This document shows, one piece after another, positions 37,330-47,473 of a stretch of DNA of 64,000 bases. Both the position numbers and the translations under genes were made by a program. The notes below the pieces were generated by a model. The model had not been told where the DNA came from and did not search any database. It saw only the letters and a program-made list of their open reading frames with translations. How positions within the stretch are numbered: the first letter of the stretch is position 1; the number at the start of each line of letters is the position of its first letter. The DNA comes from Temnopleurus reevesii (Eukaryota > Echinodermata > Echinoidea > Temnopleuroida > Temnopleuridae): assembly GCA_036244855.1 (NCBI GenBank), contig BQKZ01000250.1, forward strand, positions 79,020 through 143,019. Reading direction: 5' to 3'.

Positions 37330-38285
37330 TGTATTTTCTCTTTCAATTTCATTCCTTCTCCAACTCCTTCTCATTTTCACATTGCTCTAAAATGACGTCA
37401 CCTATTCCCTTTCTCTTGCCTTGTTTTTTTTGTCACATCCCCTCCTTTCCTGTTTTTCTCTTTTCTCTTCTTATGCCTGTCCCCTTTTATTACATTGTCA
37501 TGCATCTCCTCGTCCTATCTTTTATCCACCTTATATTATAACCCGCTTTTGTTCCCTGTACTCTCCTCTTACTCTGCTTCTTTCTCCTCCTCCTTTCCTC
37601 TACCTTTCCTCTGAACGACCTCTGACTTTTCTTGCCCTCTTCCTACTGCTATCCTCTTCCTCCTCCTGTTTTCTGTGGTCCTTCTCTTTACCTCCTCCCC
37701 CTCTTCCTCCACCCACCATCTTTCCCTACTGCCCCTTCTTTTGATTTACCTGCTTCTCATCCCTTCTTTGTTTTCCTCTACCTCCTCCTCCTTCTTTCCT
37801 CCTCCTCTCCAACTCCTTTATACCTCCTCCTTCTTCTCGCTCTTCTCCTCTTTGTCTTCCTTCTCATCCACCTCTTCCTGTATCTCCACCACCACTTCTT
37901 TCTCCTCTTCATTCTCCTCCTCTTCCTTTCTTCCTCTTCTTACTCCTCCCCCCTTCCTCTTCCTCCCCTTCCTCTTCCTCCTCCCCCTCTTCCTCTTCCT
38001 TCTCATCGGCCTCTTCCTCTACATCCACCTCTTCCTCCATCTCTTCCTGTCATCTTCCCCCTTCCCTCTGCTCCCTCCTTCTCCTCCTCCTCCTCTTCCA
38101 TCTCTTTATCTTCCTCTTCCACCTCTTCCTCTATGTTCAACACTTCCATCACCGCTTCCTGTTTCTCTCCCGTTTCCTTTCTCCTCCTCCTACTCTTCTT
38201 CCTCCTCCTCCTCATCTTCCTCCTCCTCCTCTTCCTCCTCCTCTCTTCTTCCCACTTCACCTCCTCATCTCTTCCTCGACTACTT
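37330..38285. repeat. Long CT-rich pyrimidine tract, about 950 bp
   Basis: The plus strand is almost all C and T, with recurrent CTCCTCCTC and CTTCCTCCTC units; purity is highest from about 37680 to 38270. Such polypyrimidine strands can form triplex DNA. The Ser/Leu/Pro-rich and Glu/Lys/Arg-rich open frames here are compositional. Confidence 0.95.
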
Positions 38286-39627
38286 GACTAACATTACTGA
38301 TTTCAAGAGAGGACTAACATTTCAAGGGATGGTGAAGCCAAATACATAATTCATTACCACTTCATCCATGGCTAACCTTGGATGGGTTGATTATATTATC
38401 TATTCCACGCTCATCATAACAGATATTTTTGTGATGAGTAATAACTGACAGTGTGCACAATAATCCTTTTCCAATCCAGAATATCTGTGATCAGATGCCT
38501 CTAAAACCTAGTGTAGTGAATGCAATTTCTACTTCTATATGGAATTGTATAGTGTTACAGCAGAATCGACGCCAGGTCATTCAAGCAAGGGGTGCACAAA
38601 TAATGAAAGGATCAATATGGGCACAAACCACCCATCCCCCAACATTATTAGGGGTGATCCCCTCCCTGCCCCGTGTCCCTCCCCCTCTCCCCGCCCCCAC
38701 ACTGATGGTGCTGCCACAGATTTCCAGCTTTTCAATGGTACTAATTGTTTTAAATGCACTCTGGTAGTAGAAGTGACATATACGTCATAGGATACGCAGA
38801 TCCATAGGACCCCCCCCCCCACCCCGAAATGTGATTTTCTCTTTCTACATTTTAGAGCAAATTTAGCCCTTCATCAAATGCTAGATTTGTGCCTAATGCT
38901 GCCCTTATTTATTCATATTACTGAGGCTGACATCGGTGTTGAAAGAAATTCAATCCTCAAGCTTCATTTGCTAACTAGTACATACCATGAACAAGCATCT
39001 GTGTTTAAGTGTTGAAATTCCCTGATGTAGTAATAATGCCATCCCACCGCCAGATTTGTCACTTGAATCGCACAGCCTCTTATTCACATGGATCATTGCA
39101 TTGCAATTTTAAAAGCTCACACGAAATTAGCAGCAATCAAAGAGGGATTTCATCTTGTTGATTGATCCGTGTATATTTACTGACATCTGACCAGATAATT
39201 GACGTAGGGCTCCTTTCATGTAAGATCCTTTGACATTTTCTTGGTACTATCATTTTTGTTCTTACTGCTCCTTTTCCATGCAGTACACTTAGCGTTCAAA
39301 CACAGACCCAATCCAGGCAGTTACATACAATCCTGACAAGTATTAGAGGTATCTGCGTGAAAGGAAGTCTAGTTTCTAGATTTGAATTATTTCTCGTTCA
39401 TGTATAGTACACACTGAGAAATTAGGGCGCAGTATTGCACCCTTAGGGGTAACTACAATAGCAGCACACTTCAAGGTGGGAGATAAGCATTCATAGGATA
39501 CATGCACTCTTAGGGTGCACTTGTATTCTTAGGGTGGAGATATGCACCCAGTAGTGTGTCGCTATTGTAACATAATGTCTTTAATAGTGTGTACAAGTTG
39601 AAATTCTGTGCTGCACTACAACACTAT
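38286..39627. other. Intron sequence, nothing recognised
   Basis: A short C run at 38811-38820 and scattered low-complexity strings. The AGGGTGCA and GCACCC strings near 39440-39545 are suggestive of a small degenerate inverted repeat but too weak to call. Confidence 0.4.
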
Positions 39628-39762
39628 GGGAGTCTTGTTCAAAATTTGCAATTGATCGCAAGTTGCAGTTGATCGGAACGCACCAATAAAAAAAAAAAAT
39701 CATTGTATCATACCCATCTTGTTAGAAGCACATATCATGCGTGAATGAAAATGCGTGTAATA
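39628..39762. mobile_element. 176-bp MITE family, copy C (truncated, diverged)
   Basis: Starts GGGAGTCTTGTTCAAAATTT after TAT, followed by GCAATTGATCGCAAGTTGCA as in the other copies. It has an inserted A run and loses homology after about 39762, so the right terminus is missing. Confidence 0.8.
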
Positions 39763-39934
39763 ATTAAGAATAAATTGTATAATTTTTTTAATCGGATGAT
39801 GCGGTTTTGTAGTTTATGTGATACAGTACTCTACTCGCCTACAAATTTTTGCGGAGATATCATGATCAACGGCCGAGAACAGAAGAGGGGAGGGGGGCTA
39901 GGAGGCTAAGAGAACTCCCAAAATACCCTGACCT

Positions 39935-40035
39935 GGTTTGGGTTAAATGCCATTTGTGCTGGTGTATGCCAGGCTAAAGTAAGGGTTATGATAATACACA
40001 AAGCGGCTTGAGCATTCTGCAGAGTTGATTTGATT
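39935..40035 (+). repeat. SINE 3' fragment
   Basis: AAATGCCATTTGTGCTGGTG, then CCAGGCTAAAG and GGCTTGAGCATTCTGCAGAG match the 3' half of the SINE at 61221-61530 with moderate divergence. Confidence 0.65.
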
Positions 40036-41520
40036 GCCCTATGAAATACTCGAGAGACTCAAACTAAAGACTTCTTCAAAACGGCTTGCAATTTCTCCCC
40101 AAGAGGCTCCAACTCACGAAGATTAAGAAAATGGATGCAAAAATAGGAGTCGGTGATAGCAGAAGATTTGATTGATTAGAAAAAGAAGTACATCATCCTT
40201 TTAATTGAGTGCTCCCCAATTGCCTCTCAATATTAGATGGTCCATAACATGGGCACGGATCCTTAAAACTTCATTAAGTTGTTTCACTCCATCGCATCAA
40301 CCATCCATCATTAATGGATAATGCCGACTGTATAGCTCCTCTCTGCGTGTTCAGACGATAGCCAATTTATACCGAAACGTGATAAAGAAAAAATGTGTAA
40401 AAGATATACTTAGTAACCATTCAGACATGCTTTGCAACTGAACTTGTATTGTTATATGTTTGTGTTGCTTATCCTTTGTCTGCTATATGTTTTATTGTTA
40501 TATACTTAATACTCATATGCAGTTTTTATATTGTTCCGCTTTAAGGTTTTCATACAGTTATAGTATAATTTTTAAACGTTTGAATGCACTGTTAATGACA
40601 ATACTCCACATCTATTATATACAATTATGATAACTTGTTCATTTCCTCAAGGACCTTGTAATGCAATTACAATTTAATACCTTATTTGAAGAAGTACTTC
40701 TATGCAATTAACCCTAAGTGGTGTAATGAGCATGCACCCATACATTATATACACGCACATAATGATTACTGATTCTTTTGACCGTGCGCGGTCGAGGATT
40801 CATCTAGTTTTATTATAGCTCATGAAGTAGTTAAATATATGAACTGCCATATCTCTCAAAACTGATCTTTAAGTTCAACAAATAGATATGAAATTGTTGT
40901 CCACATTAAAGTTCAAGGAATTTCATTATTGAAATAATGCACCTCTGATTGTATAATGGACATGACGCTTTGCGTGAAATTGTCCCATTGTCAAGGAGAA
41001 AGCTATATTCTATCAATCTATGAACTTGGATTGATTAGTGGATAGTACCAGCATATGTACGAGCAGGATGTTGATGGAATTTATGATGTCTGCGGGCTGC
41101 AAGATGTACAGTGTTTTCTTTATTATTATTAAAATTTTTTTTGAATTCCAGAGAATTACTTTTTTTTAATTGCATTGTTTGGAAAAAGTTGGGCTTTATT
41201 TTGTTTATTTTGTAGAATATCTTAGAACAGACTTTATTTGGAAAATAAAACTTAGAATGCAGTAAAAAGTGTTAAATCATCTGAATATTACTTTTCAAGT
41301 TTAATTTCACATATTTATTTATAAAATTCAATGAATTAAACATATCCTAACATGTTCTAAAGAAGAGCTGGGCGACTTTGGGGGCTCTATTTCTGAATAC
41401 CGTGTCACAGATTCCATGGGATGCCAAAAACAAGTCAAACACCCTTGGGTAGCCAAATCATGGATATGTGTATGCACATCTAGTTTTGAATGCTTCTCCT
41501 GATTACAAAAAAAAAATTGT

Positions 41521-41925
41521 GATTCTCCTTGGCTTTTTTGGGGGGAGGGGGAGGAGTTAGACAAAAGTAGAGAGGAAGAAAGAACTACAATATTCTTCAG
41601 CTGTTCTCATGCTTTACTTTATATTACTTTTTATCTTCACAAATCTTTTCGTCATCCAGGACCAAGATGGAAACCAATTTTACCTTGTTTATATTGATCT
41701 AGTTATACTGTTTAAACATCGTGATTCCCTTTGTGGCTTTTTTTTTTTGGGGGGGGGGGGGGGGAGGGGAGGAGTTAGACAAAAATAGAGAGGAAAAAAG
41801 AACTACAATATTGTTCAGCTGTTCTCATACTTTACTGTATATTACATCCTCCAGTCCCAAGATGGAAACCAATTTTTACCTTGTTTATATTGATCTTGTT
41901 ATACTGTTTAAACATGTTTGGATAA
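41521..41925. repeat. 200-bp internal tandem duplication (also at 43468-43872)
   Basis: Unit 1 (41521-41720) and unit 2 (41721-41925) share GGAGTTAGACAAAA, GAACTACAATATT, CAAGATGGAAACCAATTTT and GTTATACTGTTTAAACAT. They differ by substitutions, a longer T/G run in unit 2 and a deletion of about 25 bases in unit 2. This is a genuine older duplication, unlike the block duplication that contains it. Confidence 0.88.
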
Positions 41926-42339
41926 ATAGATAAATGAATAAATAAGATAGATGAATAAGTTAATTGAAAATGTATGGATGCATTTCCTTCTGATTCAGTA
42001 TTTCTATTTCCCCATTTCACCCATTTCATTACTTTTGATGATGAACTGAGTAATGTAACAGCCTTCAGGCCACTCATTAAGTGATGAGCCATCCATTTCC
42101 ACCCCACAAATGATGAACATGACCTTTTCTCTTTCTCAACAAAGCAGCAAATACATGTCACAAATTGACAACTGAAAGTTCAGCTTAATGAGTTTCCCCA
42201 GTCACTCCTCTTTATTACCCATCTGAATGCATTACAGATTGCCTGAAAAGTCCATTTGTAATAGATTTCATAACCATGGTGATATATACATCCTTTTCAC
42301 ACGTCCTCTCTTCCTTTCTTCATCCTTTTTTTTCTTCAG

Positions 42340-42441
42340 ATGTCATAAGAAAGCGTACGATGTTTCAAGGCTACCGGCTACGTCGATCATCATAACGTTT
42401 CACAATGAAGCTCGTTCCACATTATTAAGAACAGTTGTTAG
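42340..42441 (+). CDS. GALNT2: GALNT2-like exon b (first assembled copy)
   Basis: Second recognisable exon. It reads [15 protein letters not shown] and then [18 protein letters not shown]. The [14 protein letters not shown] block is the start of the GT-A fold in this family and forms part of the UDP-sugar pocket. The acceptor is a pyrimidine-rich tract ending TTCAG at 42339; the donor is GTAAGT at 42442. The exon is 102 bp: one base finishes the previous codon, 33 codons follow, and two bases (AG) carry over. Because its length is a multiple of three and it enters and leaves in the same phase, including it twice would not shift the frame. An identical copy lies at 44287-44388 inside a perfect duplication that looks like an assembly error, so only one of the two should be kept unless long reads show otherwise. 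Confidence 0.85.
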
Positions 42442-42721
42442 GTAAGTCTTCCATTGTCATTGTGTGAACGGCAAAAGGGCATAAATGCAATTAATTAATT
42501 AAGACAATCTTTTAAAGTTTACAAACGTGAGACATTCTATTTGCAATAACATATTTTGTAATGGTATCTCATCATCCAAATGAATTTTGGTGATTCAATT
42601 ATCAATAGTTTCAGAATGAAGGTCCAAACTGAAGCATTATGCACCTATCAATTGTAAGACGCACCCCTCGACCCCCGGGAATGGTGCGTCACTTGTCAGA
42701 TGTGAGTCGGATTTTCCTATA

Positions 42722-42722
42722 N
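42722..42722. other. Single ambiguous base (N), probable contig junction
   Basis: The only N in the window. It separates the two identical 1946-bp blocks, as expected if two overlapping contigs were placed end to end with a minimal gap. Confidence 0.85.
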
Positions 42723-44668
42723 TTTTGACCGTGCGCGGTCGAGGATTCATCTAGTTTTATTATAGCTCATGAAGTAGTTAAATATATGAACTGCCATATC
42801 TCTCAAAACTGATCTTTAAGTTCAACAAATAGATATGAAATTGTTGTCCACATTAAAGTTCAAGGAATTTCATTATTGAAATAATGCACCTCTGATTGTA
42901 TAATGGACATGACGCTTTGCGTGAAATTGTCCCATTGTCAAGGAGAAAGCTATATTCTATCAATCTATGAACTTGGATTGATTAGTGGATAGTACCAGCA
43001 TATGTACGAGCAGGATGTTGATGGAATTTATGATGTCTGCGGGCTGCAAGATGTACAGTGTTTTCTTTATTATTATTAAAATTTTTTTTGAATTCCAGAG
43101 AATTACTTTTTTTTAATTGCATTGTTTGGAAAAAGTTGGGCTTTATTTTGTTTATTTTGTAGAATATCTTAGAACAGACTTTATTTGGAAAATAAAACTT
43201 AGAATGCAGTAAAAAGTGTTAAATCATCTGAATATTACTTTTCAAGTTTAATTTCACATATTTATTTATAAAATTCAATGAATTAAACATATCCTAACAT
43301 GTTCTAAAGAAGAGCTGGGCGACTTTGGGGGCTCTATTTCTGAATACCGTGTCACAGATTCCATGGGATGCCAAAAACAAGTCAAACACCCTTGGGTAGC
43401 CAAATCATGGATATGTGTATGCACATCTAGTTTTGAATGCTTCTCCTGATTACAAAAAAAAAATTGTGATTCTCCTTGGCTTTTTTGGGGGGAGGGGGAG
43501 GAGTTAGACAAAAGTAGAGAGGAAGAAAGAACTACAATATTCTTCAGCTGTTCTCATGCTTTACTTTATATTACTTTTTATCTTCACAAATCTTTTCGTC
43601 ATCCAGGACCAAGATGGAAACCAATTTTACCTTGTTTATATTGATCTAGTTATACTGTTTAAACATCGTGATTCCCTTTGTGGCTTTTTTTTTTTGGGGG
43701 GGGGGGGGGGGAGGGGAGGAGTTAGACAAAAATAGAGAGGAAAAAAGAACTACAATATTGTTCAGCTGTTCTCATACTTTACTGTATATTACATCCTCCA
43801 GTCCCAAGATGGAAACCAATTTTTACCTTGTTTATATTGATCTTGTTATACTGTTTAAACATGTTTGGATAAATAGATAAATGAATAAATAAGATAGATG
43901 AATAAGTTAATTGAAAATGTATGGATGCATTTCCTTCTGATTCAGTATTTCTATTTCCCCATTTCACCCATTTCATTACTTTTGATGATGAACTGAGTAA
44001 TGTAACAGCCTTCAGGCCACTCATTAAGTGATGAGCCATCCATTTCCACCCCACAAATGATGAACATGACCTTTTCTCTTTCTCAACAAAGCAGCAAATA
44101 CATGTCACAAATTGACAACTGAAAGTTCAGCTTAATGAGTTTCCCCAGTCACTCCTCTTTATTACCCATCTGAATGCATTACAGATTGCCTGAAAAGTCC
44201 ATTTGTAATAGATTTCATAACCATGGTGATATATACATCCTTTTCACACGTCCTCTCTTCCTTTCTTCATCCTTTTTTTTCTTCAGATGTCATAAGAAAG
44301 CGTACGATGTTTCAAGGCTACCGGCTACGTCGATCATCATAACGTTTCACAATGAAGCTCGTTCCACATTATTAAGAACAGTTGTTAGGTAAGTCTTCCA
44401 TTGTCATTGTGTGAACGGCAAAAGGGCATAAATGCAATTAATTAATTAAGACAATCTTTTAAAGTTTACAAACGTGAGACATTCTATTTGCAATAACATA
44501 TTTTGTAATGGTATCTCATCATCCAAATGAATTTTGGTGATTCAATTATCAATAGTTTCAGAATGAAGGTCCAAACTGAAGCATTATGCACCTATCAATT
44601 GTAAGACGCACCCCTCGACCCCCGGGAATGGTGCGTCACTTGTCAGATGTGAGTCGGATTTTCCTATA
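42723..44668. repeat. Second copy of a perfect 1946-bp direct duplication
   Basis: Identical to 40776-42721. It is contiguous with the rest of the TIR element (44587-45231) and downstream exons. Most likely the start of the next contig overlapping the previous one. Confidence 0.93.
44287..44388 (+). CDS. GALNT2: GALNT2-like exon b (second assembled copy, probably artefactual duplicate)
   Basis: Identical at every base to 42340-42441, including acceptor, donor and flanking intron. The offset is 1947 bp, the same as for the whole repeated block. Joined to the exon at 45687 it gives the conserved run LLRTVV-SVLSRSPPQL. Of the two copies this one is contiguous, without an N, with the downstream exons, so it is the better one to keep. 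Splicing in both would insert 34 extra residues that repeat the FHNEARS block, which is not known in GALNT enzymes. Confidence 0.6.
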
Positions 44669-45231
44669 CCATGACGCACCTGTGTGTCTCGACTATGACA
44701 GACCTTTTCTTACAATGACTGTGCCTGGACGAAAAAATATGACGCACCAGTTCAAGATTTTGACTGACCATTGTGACGCACCCCGTCATGGTAAAGTGAC
44801 GAAAAATACCTTATTTCTTCCTTTTTTTGAGAACCCAGACAGAAGACAGCATGAGAAGGATTTGAGATCAATTATTATTATTTGGGGGTTTCCATTTCAT
44901 TTGATGTCATCAAACACGATTTTGGGCGCCCGGTGCGAAAGTATAGATTCCATGTCAATATTTTTTTTTTTATATTCAAGGAGTTTGCATGTTTAAAAAC
45001 CCGGTACGCGGTGGTACGCGTACGCGGACAGACCCGTTTGTAAACATGTCGAGGCATATTTATGACGCACCCATGTAAAATGACCGACTATGACGCACCC
45101 CATTGTCCATGCTGTGACTGACCAAATGCTTCCATGACCATACCCTGCGTCATTCATTTGTTGGTAAATTACCCAACCATGACGCACCTTTCCCGGGGGT
45201 CGAGGGGTGCGTCTTACAATTGATAGGTGCA
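44587..45231. mobile_element. 645-bp DNA element with 42-bp perfect TIRs, TTA target duplication, GACGCACC motifs
   Basis: The left terminus (44587-44628, starts TGCACCTATCAATTGTAAGA) is an exact reverse complement of the right terminus (45190-45231). TTA flanks both ends (44584-44586 and 45232-45234), which fits the 3-bp TWA target of PIF/Harbinger elements. The 8-base string GACGCACC, or its complement, occurs about nine times, including in both TIRs, usually as ATGACGCACC in the interior. A CpG-dense core lies at 45000-45030. The frames at 44586-44996 and 44993-45232 start with the same residues only because both read into a TIR; no transposase motif was seen. Confidence 0.9.
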
Positions 45232-45686
45232 TTAGCTCTGAAAATTTTCAAGATGTATTTACTACCTTCTGACAGGTTTGTACCATTAGGACTTGTGAAG
45301 GTCTGCGAGATGAAAATAATTTTTTGATCATTCCCATTAGTCATATACTCAGATATTACTTTACATCATTGCTTTGAATATGAAATTTGAGATTGATAAA
45401 GAGTGTACAAAATGAATGGTGTCAGAAGGACACACAAGAAAAGATTTCATTTGAGAAGGAAGACATTGGGAAAGGTCACATTTTCCCTAACATTTTTATA
45501 ATGGGACCTTATTTTCACACAAAATGGAACTGCATCATTTTGCCAATAGACCCTTTCAAATCATTATCTTCATCTTCTTCACCTACTTTTCATGTCTCAT
45601 TTAAAAGTGTGTCTCCACCTATATGTATTCAATTCTTAAAACTTCATTTTAATCTGATTTTGTTTTATCTTGTAATTTCGTAACAG

Positions 45687-45754
45687 CGTTCTCAGTAGAA
45701 GTCCCCCTCAGCTGATAGAGGAGGTGATTCTGGTTGATGACTGCAGTGATGATC
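45687..45754 (+). CDS. GALNT2: GALNT2-like exon c: GT-A VDD region
   Basis: Reads SVLSRSPPQLIEEVILVDDC and then SDD, ending one base into the next codon. The ILVDD.S.DP segment is conserved across GALNTs; the Asp pair lies in the nucleotide-sugar-binding half of the GT-A domain. The acceptor is TAACAG ending at 45686 and the donor is GTAAGC at 45755. The carried C joins CT of the next exon to make Pro, restoring the family's Asp-Pro after the VDD block, which confirms the junction. Cys follows the Asp pair where Tyr or Phe is usual in the vertebrate enzymes. The SPPxLI run resembles GALNT2 more than GALNT14/16. Confidence 0.88.
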
Positions 45755-45932
45755 GTAAGCACTTTACATTCAATACATACTTACTTTCTCAGACCTCTAA
45801 CCATTATAAATTTGAAGGGATGAATATGATTTTTTATCATCTCTTTTAAGACTTATTTTCTACATGAAATGTGTTTTAAAAGAATAATAGAACTTTTTTT
45901 CAATTGACCAATGATATATATTTTACAAAAAT

Positions 45933-45955
45933 GGGGGGGGGGGGGGGGGGGGGGG
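45933..45955. repeat. Poly-G run of 23 bases
   Basis: Uninterrupted G in the intron between GALNT exons c and d, interrupting no coding signal. Confidence 0.9.
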
Positions 45956-46107
45956 AGGCTTTTTATAACTTATCTCATCCATGTCCAAGAATCCCCAAAA
46001 CTCCCAGGCTTTGGGTCTGCCCTTGCAGCAATGAGAAGACAATCAATGACACTTGTGCCAGAAGGATACAAGTCCAAAAATTCCATAATGTGCCAAATAA
46101 CTCTGCT

Positions 46108-46195
46108 CCTGTGGATAATGATAATAATGAAAATAATAATATTCAATTTATACGGCGCAAAATCCACTTTAAAAAATGCTCAAGGTGCAAATGTG
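46108..46195 (-). repeat. SINE-like 3' fragment with ATT tail, minus strand
   Basis: On the minus strand it reads GCACCTTGAGCATT, GTGGATTTTGCGCCGTATAA and then ATTATTATTTTCATTATTAT. This matches the order CTTGAGCA, GTGGAT, GCAATATAAATTG, (ATT)n of the 61221 SINE. Confidence 0.6.
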
Positions 46196-46335
46196 CATGT
46201 GTGCAAACCATATATTACTGGTGTACATTGGGTTGAATGCATTTAGGTACTCCTTCCACAGAGGTCATCATTTTTTTGTTTAAAAGCGATATATGCCGGA
46301 ATAGGTCATGAATCTTTCTATCATTTAAACCCTCT

Positions 46336-46646
46336 GGCCCGTATTCCGATAGCGAGGTTTAAGTTAACCCTGGTCTAAATCTGTGGTTTAAGTATGGGTA
46401 GCCAAAGTGCCAAAATTTCGTTTACAATGAATAATTTGTATGTTAACTGCTCTCTTTTCCCATACTCTAATAATGCAGAAAACTATTGAAGTTTGTATTC
46501 CAAGACAGTTTTAAATAATATGAGTGCGAAATGTGCTGGTAAATTAAACATCGATTATTATAGATTCAAACCTCTTTTGGCTCTCCATACTTAAACCACA
46601 GATTTAGACCAGGGTTAACTTAAACCTCGCTATCGGAATACGGGCC
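46336..46646. mobile_element. 311-bp inverted-repeat element, GGCCCGTATTCCGATAG ends
   Basis: The left arm begins GGCCCGTATTCCGATAGCGA and continues through GTTAACCCTGGTCTAAATCT to about 46405. The right arm from about 46576 is its near-perfect complement, ending TATCGGAATACGGGCC. No matching flanking duplication was found. MITEs with GGCCCGTATTC-type ends are common in animal genomes; the superfamily is not assigned here. Confidence 0.88.
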
Positions 46647-47407
46647 AATATCTCTAAAGCCCTCTGTCCCTCTATCGCTAAATCCCTCCATCTATTATAC
46701 TCCTCATCCTCCCTTCAATATTTACACCGAGCAAGAAACCTTGGTAGATGTGATTTCAAGTCCATAAGGCTGAGATAAGTGTTCAATTTCTTACTGTAAT
46801 GAGGCGAGAAGGTGTATTCACTGAATATGACCTTTCGTTAATCTCCCTTTTGGAAACCATTGTAATTGAGTGCTATTTCTAAAAGAAGAAGATTTCAGTT
46901 GCCTATTTGATGCTCAACCATTTGGCAAACTTGAAAATACTTATCTTTGAATTATCCAGAAATGCAGAAAGGAGAGTGGAATAATAAAGAAGGTTTTTCA
47001 TCAGTGATGTGGCTAGTACTCTTGCATTCATACTTTCACCTTTCGGACATGCAGATGGACACAGCATATAGTGTTTTCTTGCACTCTACTTTATAATTTG
47101 CATTCATACTCTCTAAAATGAAGTGAAATGCAAGTAATTGATTTTGATTTTCGTGGAAGAAAAATCTGAAAACATTAAAATTCTTAGTCTACGAATGAGA
47201 TTAACATTTTTAACTCATATTAAATTGATTTTAGTGATCCATTAAAAGCAGTTTTTAATCTATGCTGTTGATTAAACATAAGAATTAATCCAAGTGCAGA
47301 TTTAAAAAAAATAAATCCAAATGGATTAAAGATCATTCATTTAGAAAAGAAATGATATGGACAATCTTATTCATTTGCAAATTTTGATTCCTTTTCTTTA
47401 TTTTCAG

Positions 47408-47473
47408 CTGCTGATGGTGAAATCTTAACCAGTATACCGAAGGTGAAGCTCATACGCAACAATGTCAGGGAAG
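47408..47473 (+). CDS. GALNT2: GALNT2-like exon d
   Basis: Short 66-bp exon reading ADGEILTSIPKVKLIRNNVR and then EG across the next junction. It corresponds to the segment between the VDD motif and the RSR.RGAD motif of GALNTs, where the pattern PKV..LRN..REGL is typical. The acceptor is a TTTTCAG at 47401-47407 and the donor is GTATGT at 47474. The first two bases complete a Pro codon begun in the previous exon and the final G is completed by GT of the next exon to give Gly. The intron before it is about 1.65 kb and holds a G-run and an inverted-repeat element. Confidence 0.88.

Larger units (their letters stand above)
23410..42339 (+). other. Large first visible intron of the GALNT2-like gene
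   Basis: About 18.9 kb between two exons that share a split Arg codon. It is filled with repeats annotated separately. No additional exon with convincing coding character was seen on either strand. Its 3' portion (from 40776) belongs to the duplicated block, so its true length depends on how that duplication is resolved. Confidence 0.7.
40776..42721. repeat. First copy of a perfect 1946-bp direct duplication
   Basis: Begins TTTTGACCGTGCGCGGTCGA and ends ATTTTCCTATA immediately before the N at 42722. By eye every line matches 42723-44668 at an offset of 1947, including the T11G16 run. It contains GALNT exon b and the first 82 or so bases of the TIR element that is complete at 44587. Confidence 0.93.

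Noticed and set aside
37421..38349. Overlapping frames of over 200 codons rich in Ser/Leu/Pro, and Glu/Lys/Arg frames on the minus strand
   Set aside because: Produced by the CT-rich tract; composition changes exactly with tract boundaries.
42723..44668. True recent segmental duplication of a GALNT exon
   Set aside because: Zero differences including homopolymers, plus an N exactly at the joint, make an assembly error much more likely; kept open as a checkable alternative.
44586..45232. Two frames on opposite strands beginning with the same residues, resembling paralogous proteins
   Set aside because: Both read inward from the identical 42-bp terminal inverted repeats of a transposon.
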